Origin: Toxotes chatareus
Lineage: Eukaryota > Chordata > Actinopteri > Toxotidae
Length of the DNA: 64,000 nt
Assembly: GCA_016801885.1 (NCBI GenBank)
Contig: CM028897.1
Span: forward strand, 19,417,501-19,481,500
Direction: 5' to 3'
A program made the position numbers and the translations under genes. Positions 55,879-64,000 of the stretch are shown piece after piece (the stretch's first letter is position 1; each line of letters opens with the position of its first letter). The notes beneath the pieces were generated by a model. It worked only from the letters and a program-made list of their open reading frames with translations, was not told the origin of the DNA and did no database searches.

Positions 55879-58016
55879 GCACCTCCTCCCATCCAGTCTG
55901 GCGGCCGTCGTTCCAATTTCTCCTCCGCGCCTCGCCGTCAGCAGCAGCAGCAGCAACAGCAACAGCAACAACAGCAACAGCAGCAGAACAGCGCTAACTC
56001 CATGATGCAACCGCAGCATGGAGGACACGGCCAGCAGGAACCTCTGCCCTCCCACTGCGTGTCACCGATGTCTCAGGGAGGACAGGGCAGCAGCCAGTCT
56101 GTGCCTGACCCCCACCAGGTAGGCAGGAGGGTCTGGTTCACAGGGGCAGGACAAACACTGCTCAATTATTAGTGGTTTAGTGTTTTGTTGTGGGTATGAG
56201 AGGGCACGTCTCTGTGTGTTCCAGCAGGGCCGTCCCAGCTCAGTGTCCTCCCAGAGCAGCCAGCAGAGCATGAGGAGCTCGTCCTCCAACAAACACGTCC
56301 CCTCCTCCAGCGCCACCCCATCCTCCTCCTACTCCTTGCTCCATCCCCTGGTGCCTGAGGTAAAGGAGATGAGCTCGGGATACACTAGGCTGAGCGCCAA
56401 CCCCATGGTAGGAGAGAGAACCGCCACACACCCGCCAACCTCTGTCCGCTGGCTAGCTCCCTTCTCTCCGTCTGCCTACTAACATCAGGAGAGAGGGACT
56501 AATGTTTTAATGCTTCATGTGTCCACCGGGACTCTCCGCTCACAGCCCCACCTTTCCTCTGGACTGTGGGTGGAAAAGAGCCACAGATAACTGTGCTGTT
56601 ATCTGCAGAGAGGCCCGGTGGACACAGTCTCAGTCCTCTTCTTAAATCTTTTGGGTTTTAGTCTGCTGTTTTCATTTGAAAGCTTCTTGGGACAGTGAGT
56701 GAAAAATGTTTAACGATATATATACGACCTCGGGGTTTGATCCAGATCAAACTGTTCATGAAAATTACCTAAAAAAAAAAACTGTCCCTTCTGTGTGAAA
56801 TAGTGAGTAGGTTGTGTCTCTTTTGCACCAGTAGAGTGATGAGTCTGTCTGTGCAGAGACAGTTTAGTGTGTCCCCTGACTGTGTCCATCATTTACCAGC
56901 CTCATACACTGTAGCTAGACAGTAGTCAAGTACTGGACGTCAGCTAATGCTAGATGATTATAGACGCTTTGGTCCTGTCCGTCTGATTGAAACCATGAAA
57001 GCAGGAGAATCATCATCATCATCATCATCATGCTCAACTCAAAAAAGACAAAAAAAAAAAGACAGAGCTGGGTCATGTGTGACCATAGCAACCGTCCAGC
57101 AACATCGAATAAACTCACTCAGATCTCAGCCCTCTGTGAAATGCTGCTGTGTGGAGCCTGGCTGTGATAAAGGAGCAGCAGCCATCGCATCACAAGGGTA
57201 GTCTTGGAATTCTCACTGTGTCCCAAAAAGAAAAGAAAGAAAAGAAAAGAAAAGCGGCAGACTAAAAATCAGTGGATAAGCTCATTCCTTCTTTTGGGCT
57301 CTCAACTGTTGATCCACTCTGGCGGTAGGAAGCTCTCTAACACTACTAACTGGGGGCTGTGCTGTTAACTTCACACTTTCATACTAATCATTCACTTGGC
57401 TTGTGTTGCACATCTCTGTGTTGTGGTCGGGGCTGCACGCGATTCATGTCTCATTTTACTGTTTGTCGTTCACGACGTCTTCTGTGGTGAAACAGTCGAG
57501 ACGCATCGGGTCTGATTTAATAATCGCGTTCCTCAAATTTTTTTGGCGTCACTTCACCTTCCAATTTTTTTTTTTTTTTTTAAGCTGTCCAGCATTTAAA
57601 AAGATCCTCTTGGTCCTGAGTGGACGTGCAGACCCCACTGTCTGTTCCCACAGACGGAGGAGGATTTGAATGCCCATCCTTTTTCAGTTTTCAGATCTCA
57701 TCTGTTCCTCATCCATCATGAGTTTCACCAGGACATTCATCAAAGCATCAGTTGGTGTTATTTAATCTGAAACAATCACTCCACTGACACTTTCTTTCTG
57801 TCTCTGTCCGTCTTCTGCCCCCCCCCCATTCTCCACCTTCTCCTACAGCCGAAGCACCAGGACACTTTCTCTCTGGCCCCCCAGCGGCCCCTCACCACCA
57901 TCAACCCCATTGGCCACTCCCTTCATCCGAACGGAGCGCCCACGCTCAAGCCTTCCCCCGTGCCACGCACCATCCAGGCCATGCCCTGGGAGCAGCGCTC
58001 TCTCTACAATCAATGA
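50819..58016 (+). CDS. C2H2 zinc-finger protein with poly-Q region, family not recognised
   Basis: Presumed nuclear DNA-binding protein. Exons with canonical sites and all-compatible phases: 50819-51072, 51207-51453, 55897-56118, 56225-56407, 57849-58016 (stop TGA 58014-58016), plus a possible 90-nt exon at 54479-54568. The first two encode a Ser-rich lead-in (with ATG at 50921) and four fingers: YVCDLC...HKLTH, FRCDFC...HMRIH, YMCDLC...HQRIH, and a C2HC finger FDCPSCCKSY...AQHRC. The intron at 51073-51206 splits finger 2 just before its first cysteine. The next exon carries 16 glutamines from mixed CAG/CAA. The last exons are Ser/Pro rich and end TIQAMPWEQRSLYNQ. Without the 54.4-kb exon, and starting at 50921, the protein is 323 aa. 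Linking the finger exons to the poly-Q exons is inference: they share strand, phase 0 and lack an intervening promoter or poly(A) signal. I considered VEZF1 and ZNF384 and rejected both. Confidence 0.7.
53078..53300. repeat. Fish SINE/LINE tail fragment
   Basis: Tandem AATCAG units followed by AACTTTATTAATTCCCGTAGGGAAATTC, a pattern common at the ends of dispersed fish retroposons, then an A-rich AAATAAATGAAAAC repeat. Family not determined. Confidence 0.5.
54479..54568 (+). CDS. Duplicate C2HC zinc-finger exon (candidate alternative exon)
   Basis: Ninety nt, 30 codons, phase 0 at both ends. It encodes NRFNCPSCFKSYRTMLDLAQ plus HRCSAAAKHQ, 24 of 30 residues identical to the end of the upstream exon (51364-51453). 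Many of the DNA differences are silent, which suggests protein-level constraint. The boundaries are CATAAG before (weak polypyrimidine tract, GT-rich instead) and a GTTGGT donor after. It could be included after the first copy, giving a fifth finger, or be a conserved but rarely used exon. It might also be reached from an unseen upstream acceptor. Confidence 0.6.
55936..55986 (+). repeat. Poly-glutamine tract of mixed CAG/CAA codons
   Basis: Sixteen consecutive Gln codons within the exon 55897-56118. Four or five CAG units are followed by interspersed CAA, so the repeat is interrupted and should be more stable than a pure CAG run. Confidence 0.9.
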
Positions 58017-59910
58017 GACGCCCCCAGGAATCAATCACCCCCCCCCCCCGCACCACCTCCCCTTCTCCTTCACGTGGCATCCACCACCCCCCCTACATAC
58101 CCTCCCTCCTCCTCCTCCCTACCCATTTCGGATCCAGCATCAAGGATGGAGGACTTCAGAGGCCCCTCCACCACCTCACCCCTCCTTTGGAACGTTGTGT
58201 TTGGGATCAGGGAAGGGCACTATTGAGAACTAGTTGAGATTGATTACTGAGTAGTTAGGTTTAAAAAAAAAAATGTGTTGCCTTGACCCTCATGTATGAT
58301 CTATGCCATGTACTGGATATAAGTTAAAATGTCCCCTAATCTGTCCTCTCACTAAGAATTTATCTCCCCCATCCTTCTCTCCCACTCTAGTTATGAAAAT
58401 ATCTATCCTTCCCATTATGAATAGTGTGTCTCCTCCCCCCCACCCCCCCTCCCCTTTATCCTTATGTTAAATGAAACAAAAGGCTATTTTTTATCAAGAG
58501 TGTGTCACAGAACCCTGAACCCCCCCGCCCCCCGAAGTTGTCCAAGTAAATGTGACAGAAATTCTCCCCTCAGTTTGATATGTTTCTGAACATACAACCC
58601 AACTTTGTTTTTGTTCGAGGCTTCTGGAAAGTAAAGGGAAAGGGGAAACATGAACTCGTTTTTTTTTTTGTTTTTTTTTGTTTGTTTTTTTACGTACCCC
58701 TTCAACATGCTCCAGAATGAACATTGTGTATATCGTGCGTTAGGAGGTGTCATGACTATTTCAGAGAGTCGTTTCCGTTCTATTTGGCGTTACAGCACCC
58801 ACACCTCTCATCTCTGAGCACCAACAGCAAGGACCACGGCAGAAAGGACTAGGCCGCCCGTCGTCCCTCAAAAACATTTGGAACTTGTGCACGCCGGCCC
58901 GGCTTCTCCGTGCCGTGCAGACTGAAGCCCTGCTGTTGAGAAGGACCTCTTCCTCGGCGACTCAGCCACAGCCACGGAGTAAGGACGGCCTGGTGCGGTT
59001 CCCTTCTTTTAACACACACACACAACTGAAAGCTCACTGTTCCTAAACGTGCGTCTGACTGGTGGCATGTTGTTACTGTAGTTTTAATAATAATCGGTTG
59101 GCTGGGAATCAAACCTAGAAGATAAAGAGAACACGTCTCCATCCCGTTCGTTTCAGATCGACCGTTTAACACGTTTGTTCCTTTCACTTTAAAGCACTTT
59201 AAGACGAGTGCTGTATAATTATTATTATTACGGTCTCTGCCCCGCCCCCCCGCCCCGCCCTCTGTTTAGAGCTGTGTCAGCTGTGAAGATGTAACGTTGC
59301 CTTACATCAACCCCTCATCACAACTCACTCACATGATCACCGGTGGCCAAGCAGCAGAACTGGCCCCGGTTTGTTCCCGTAGTAACACGGTTGTATCTGG
59401 TATCTACAGTGGCCAAAAAAAAAAAAAAAAAAATCTGCAGTTCTGGGCCCCTGTTCGTAGGCCCCCACCCGACCTCCCTCCACGCTCCACCCCCCACTTC
59501 AGCTCCTACCCACCCTCCAGTGTTGCTTTTCTTGTAGAAAACGTCACGCCTGTATTCTCACCACTCCCAGGACGGATTCAGTTAACACCTACCTGCAGGG
59601 TGTTTCAATAAGCAGCCAATCACAGTTGGCCTGATAAGTCCAAATACACACACAACCACACACATACACAAAAGACAAAAGTGTTTTGTAAACAAGTCAG
59701 TTTGACAGTTTAATCATGGATCCAGTAGGTAGTTAGGTTATCTTGCTAACATGGTGCTCATTGAAATACCCACAATTCTACTGACATTGTATTTTCTCTT
59801 TTAAAAGTTGTTTCTATTTTTATTCATGTTTTCATTGTTGCTTTCTCTCTCCTTGTAAAGTGTCTTTGAGTATTTAGAAAAGTGCTATACAAATAAAATG
59901 TTTTATCATT
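58017..59910 (+). other. Probable 3' UTR of the zinc-finger gene
   Basis: Follows the TGA at 58014-58016. It has strikingly C-rich blocks (58039-58052, 58083-58100, 58435-58452, 59239-59262), a T-rich tract at 58658-58690 and an 18-A tract near 59415-59432. The first clear AATAAA on this strand is at 59892-59897 inside a LINE-like tail. The 3' end is therefore inferred, not shown. Confidence 0.45.
59820..59905 (+). repeat. LINE 3'-tail fragment with AATAAA
   Basis: GTAAAGTGTCTTTGAGTATT, TAGAAAAGTGCTATACAAAT and AAAATG form the standard 3' tail of an abundant fish non-LTR element. It supplies the AATAAA at 59892-59897. Confidence 0.65.
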
Positions 59911-62000
59911 ATCACCATCAGTGCTGCTTCTCCTCAGCCTGCAGTCCAATTAGAGCTGCAACTGATGATTCTTCTTTATCCTTTATTCTTATTTATTGTT
60001 CTGGATTTATTGTTAAAAACTTAAACTTTTTTGTGAAAAACCCCAAATTATTCAGCTTTATAACCTGATTAAAAAAAAAGTTAAGAGTTATTTTCTGTCA
60101 ATGGATTAACTGACTAATCTTTGCAGCTCTGATTACAATACAGAAGTAACTTTAAAATGATGCAGTGAGTCGATGTCCTAGTACCTGTCAGTGCTCATGC
60201 TTTTTAATATTTTTACATGAAAACCCTTGAAATGTGTGGATATTTCACAACATAAAGTTTGAATATGTAGAGTTCAGTGACAACACAGCAGACTTCAGCT
60301 ACTGATGAAGATTTGTGTGACGGGTCAAAAGCTCCAGAACGAGCAGGTAAGTGGAGCTTGAGTGATGAACACATTGTTTTATTTCCAGTGGGATTTAATT
60401 TCCCAGCACTGAAGAATTTTAAATTCATCAAAAGGTTCCTGTCATGCACAGGTGACTGCATACACCTGAGCAGTGATGACACCTGTGAGGACACTGTCCA
60501 ATCATTCAGTTACACTCTATATATAAATGTCACATTAACATTACACAGAATGCAGAGCTGTAGCCACAATATTAGAAATACTGAGCTGAATGTTCTGACC
60601 CGTTCGATCCTTAACTCCCCCAGATTGGGAGACAGTGTCCTACACTACTGGTCACAAGTTTTCATTACCTCCATTTTTCCTGCTGTTATTTAAATCTATA
60701 CAATTCAGTGTCTCAGTGTTTCTTCAGTTATACCCGTAGATGAAATCAACAACTGGACATTGTGGAAAAAAAGGGAATCATTGAACTAAATCTATGTTTG
60801 ACTCATCCAGCAGCTGCTGATTCTACTATAAAAATCAAACATTGTTCAGAAAGTTTGAACAAAACTGTTGCACAAATTCACACAAATGGTGCTACACTTG
60901 TAGTTTGCTTTGCTTTCACCTTCTGTCCAGTTCATCCCAAACCAGCTCCATGTGGTTCAGGTCTGCAGACTGTGCTGGTCTTCATCATGTGAAGCCTCCG
61001 TCTGGTTCTGTTCTTCTTAAGTTTTGGGTCATTATCTTGCTGTAGGATGAAGCTCTGACCAACCAGTCTGTCTCCATCTGTTACTGCCTTTTTCTCTCCT
61101 CTCTGATAGAAACATACAGTCCTACTTCCTGCAGCACAGTGCTGTTCTGATAAAACATCAGAGGCTGTAGTAACACTTTGTTCCAACACAGACAGAGAGT
61201 TTGTAAGTCATCAAAAGAAGAACTTTACATAGATTCATATATTGATTTGTTGTTTTTTGGTGACCTAAACTTTTTAAAATCAATTAATTGAATGTATTTA
61301 ATCTCTGGCAGTTCACCAGTGTTCAGAGTTCTTCGCTGCTTGGACTTGAATAAAAACCAGAAAAATGGGGGCTGGTCTAAACCTTTTGAGCAGTAGTGTG
61401 CATGATGCATCACGCAGAGCTGGATAAAGCAGGCAGCTCTACTGGGGGGGGCAGACCTCCAGGGGTCCCTGAAAGCCTCAGACCTGCAGTGTGTCAGCTG
61501 TAAACAGTTTGATGGCGAAATATATAAATGATATGAATGTGCAACATTATAGTAAAGTACAACATCAGCTGAGCTTGATCCACAATCCTGGGGCAGAATC
61601 CAGTTTGAAGACCTTTATAATTTGAGCTCACATGGTTCATCTTCCTGACTGAGTGTGTTCTACATCAGGTTACCAAACAGAAACCACGGCTCGGGTCATA
61701 ATGTTCCAGCGTGGGGTGCTGGTCTGTGTGTGGGTTCTGTGGGTGTGTAATGGTGAATGGTGAATCCTCCACAGTCTGTCCCATGATGTGCTGTTGGTCT
61801 CTGACTGAACTGATGACAGTTCTCATACAAATATACATGTAAATAATCGAAATAAAACAATAAAACATTGAATGGTAATAAGTGTAGGGAAACTTTTAAA
61901 ACCCAGACTCGCGTGATTGTGTTTGGATGTTTACAGAACAGTTTATTCTTATTCTTCATAAATGTCACGTGGTTTCGTTTCCCGTGTATCACCCTGAAGT
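59911..62000. other. Intergenic region with a Tc1 relic
   Basis: No gene recognised. The main feature is the Tc1-like element at 60643-61398. The rest is A/T-rich sequence without splice-flanked open frames. Confidence 0.5.
60643..61398 (-). mobile_element. Tc1-like transposon relic with terminal inverted repeats
   Basis: The left end CACTACTGGTCACAAGTTTT (60643) and the reverse complement of the right end, CACTACTGCTCAAAAGGTTT (61398), are inverted copies. The similarity continues inward (CCCATTTTTCTG-type words). TA precedes the left end, as expected for Tc1 integration; the right flank reads TG. On the minus strand the interior retains LQQDNDPK, the block with the second catalytic Asp of Tc1 transposases, in a degraded and shortened frame. 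At 756 bp it is about half the length of an active element, so it is non-autonomous. Confidence 0.75.
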
Positions 62001-62039
62001 CAGCAGGTGAGCTCCTTTTAATCCCACTGTCATCAGTTC

Positions 62040-62420
62040 GCTGCGTTTCCTCAAACCGTGTGCACGCGTCGGGAGCGCGCATCAGAATTCAACTTTTAGC
62101 CAAAGAAATGAATGAACCGACCCGCGCGCTCTTATCGGCCCGATTAAAGACGGCGAGGTGATTCGCCGCGCGAGACCCCGGTGCGGATCACGGTGAATTA
62201 ATATCCGCTAACCGGCGGTCGGAGCGTTGGTTCCGTGTCGACGCTGGTTACCGATAAAAAATCGTTTGGCTTTTCGATGGTCAGGCTCGTCAGGCTGTCG
62301 GATGAGGGCCTCGGTGGATCCGGCCCCGGAGTTAGAGCGTCTTAAAAAAACTAAACAAAACAAAAAAAATAAACCAAAACGGCCGCGCACGCGGGTGCTC
62401 TCTGAGGGCTAATAAAGTGC
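62040..62420. promoter_or_regulatory. CpG-rich block, candidate promoter
   Basis: Dense CG dinucleotides (GCGCG, CGCCGCGCGAG, CCGGCGGTCGG) stand out from an A/T-rich neighbourhood. No coding frame here resembles a known protein. It may be the start of a CpG island for a gene to the right or of a divergent transcript. Confidence 0.4.
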
Positions 62421-62637
62421 ACGGTGAGCACGTTAATTAGTAACAGCTGTGTCACCGGACATGTCAACCGGAAATGTTATTTTTGTCAAACCGAGTTTAG
62501 GCCGCGATTCGCTCCTCAGCAGAGCCCATGAATTAAATCGGTGAATTGTTATTGATGAAAATATATATTTTTTGTTTTTGTCTTATTTAGTTTGATAGCA
62601 TAATAACAAGGAGAGAGATGACAACTGACCGTTTATA

Positions 62638-62640
<3 letters not shown>

Positions 62641-62671
<31 letters not shown>
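62641..62671. repeat. A31 homopolymer
   Basis: Thirty-one consecutive A residues on the plus strand. No retroposon body was recognised immediately 5' of it. Confidence 0.95.
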
Positions 62672-62672
<1 letters not shown>

Positions 62673-63479
62673 CCTGTCATAAGAGTTTTATGAGTCAAGA
62701 GATAAATCGAAATTATTTCTCAAGACATTTGCTTTAAACAAAAAGTTTATATTTAGTTAGGACGTTATAATCGTGTTTCTCTGCCCGGGTGTTTCACCTC
62801 AGCAGGCCTCACCCGGCTCAAGGCCCCGGCTTCCCCTCCCCGTACTAAGCCGCAGGCCCGGGTGCAGTGGTCTGTCCCGGCCGCTTGGTGGCGGTAGTGG
62901 CTCAGACAGAAGGAGAGAAGGAGCGCTGAGCTCAGGTTACTGTTGGCTGCTGCAAAGTAAGATTTAAACTGTATATTAACTCATATTAATAAACCGATAG
63001 AAACTATTACACGTTGTTAAATGTCCAGTTAATTTGTCTGAGTAAGTGAAAGGACAGATGGGAAGTTATTGCTCATTGTATCTTTAGGAAAACAGTGTTT
63101 CAGGTTTGCTCCTCTTCCATTCAAACTTGTTCCTCCCCAGAATGTTTGTTCCTCTTTTTCCTCTTCATTCTTTCTTAAAATTCGTCTGTTAAACGCTGTT
63201 CTTCATCCATCCTATGGAAACCTAACGTTTTCAAACATTTTCTAGAAAACTTCAGAAAGGAGAAAACACACATTTCATTTCTGCAAACAAGTAAAACTGT
63301 GTTTTGTTTGTTTATTAATGAAATTATTCTCAATATGTTGTTGTCACGGTTAGAAACCGGTCCTGTTTGACTGCGAGCTTTAAATTTAAAGGGTCATTTC
63401 AATCAAACAGAAAAAAAACGTTAGAGTCCAGTTTTTTTCCTGTCTTGGTGCAGTTTGTTGTGTGTTTTCTCCTCACAGA

Positions 63480-63837
63480 GCTCAGCTCCTTCCTCCGCCC
63501 CGCGCTCCATTTTGTGTTGAGCTCTGTGAGAGCAGCCGTCCTCTCGGTGTCCGCCACGTGAGGGATGTTGGACCGTACTATTTTTGATGGAGCTCGCGCT
63601 CGGCGAGTCCGATTCACAAACAGTTAAACTGCCTGCAATGCTTTTTTTTTTTTTTTTCAAGTCGTTCATCCAATCCTAACCGACCGTGATGAAAACATGA
63701 GGCCTTTCCCCTCTATTTTCTTTTTTTTTCCATCCAGGCTGCGCGAGGGACTCCAGATCTTCGCTGCATGAGCTGGATTCAAAATGTGGAAACGAACATG
63801 AGAAACGGAGCCAGGGAGAGAAAGCAGCACATGATGG
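63480..63837 (+). promoter_or_regulatory. Candidate promoter / 5' exon of a further gene
   Basis: A second CpG-rich patch (63490-63610) is followed by a T-rich tract and an acceptor-like CCATCCAG at 63730-63737. Beyond it, ATG 63768 opens a 23-codon frame, starting MSWIQNVETN, up to a GTGGGA donor-like site at about 63838. The protein is not recognised and the exon is speculative. The gene would continue off the right edge. Confidence 0.25.
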
Positions 63838-64000
63838 TGGGAGCAAATCTCCTCACTGCTTCTTAGAGCCTGGTTTATATTTCACTGAGTGGAACCAGTC
63901 AGTTCAATTTGTCTCTTTGTCTCCTTCTTCAATAGACAATTTATTCATTATTATTATTATTATTATTATTGTTTTCCTTTCAATTCAATTGTTTTTGTCA

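Larger units (their letters stand above)
51454..55896 (+). other. Zinc-finger gene large intron with duplicate exon and repeats
   Basis: 4.4 kb between the fourth-finger exon and the poly-Q exon. It opens with GT then GA repeats (about 51466-51500), and contains a 19-A stretch near 51956-51971, a repeat tail at 53078, (GT)n at 53476-53499, the candidate exon 54479-54568 between two GT tracts, and a (CT)n tract at 55846-55874 directly before the poly-Q acceptor. Two Ser-rich open stretches at 52049-52209 and 52508-52580 do not have splice phases that fit. Confidence 0.5.

Noticed and set aside
50819..58016. Identification as vezf1 or znf384
   Set aside because: Both have poly-Q and vezf1 lies on human 17q22, but the finger sequences, the C2HC finger and the C-terminus do not resemble what I know of either.

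Overview
This is vertebrate nuclear DNA, almost certainly from a ray-finned (teleost) fish. The evidence is split vertebrate genes with GT-AG introns, long (CA)n/(GT)n tracts, Tc1/mariner and LINE relics of fish type, and a gene set that matches human chromosome 17. There are no operons, CRISPR arrays, phages or bacterial features. All gene models below were spliced by hand from the sequence. Protein identities rest on remembered family sequences, not on a database search.

Layout. (1) 1-9340, minus strand: the first two coding exons of csnk1d (casein kinase 1 delta); the rest of the gene lies off the left edge. (2) 11900-17961, plus strand: complete engase (cytosolic endo-beta-N-acetylglucosaminidase, GH85), 14 coding exons, 720 aa. 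(3) 19654-27272, minus strand: complete scpep1 (serine carboxypeptidase 1, family S10), 13 exons, 441 aa, tail-to-tail with engase. (4) 28751-32422, plus strand: complete coil (coilin), 7 exons, 531 aa, head-to-head with scpep1. (5) 33827-43839, plus strand: complete rab11fip4 (Rab11 effector), 15 coding exons, 602 aa, followed by a probable 3.2 kb 3' UTR. (6) about 48.1-59.9 kb, plus strand: a C2H2 zinc-finger/poly-Q protein gene that I cannot assign to a named family. (7) 62.0-63.9 kb: CpG-rich sequence that looks like the promoter of a further gene running off the right edge.

The genes do not form a pathway. They act separately: a kinase of the circadian/Wnt type, cytosolic N-glycan turnover, a lysosomal/secretory peptidase, a Cajal-body scaffold, a recycling-endosome effector and a presumed transcription factor. 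In human, CSNK1D and ENGASE (17q25.3), SCPEP1 and COIL (17q22) and RAB11FIP4 (17q11.2) lie on one chromosome but far apart; here they are contiguous.

I see no wholly new molecular system. The points most worth a second look are: a diverged 90-bp in-frame duplicate of a C2HC zinc-finger segment in the zinc-finger gene, flanked on both sides by GT repeats; a 99-nt fully open intron with a CTG repeat just before the Rab-binding exon of rab11fip4; a 29-bp element shared by the promoters of coil and the zinc-finger gene; an scpep1 intron bracketed by two TG tracts; and a TTAA-flanked 586-bp inverted-repeat element.
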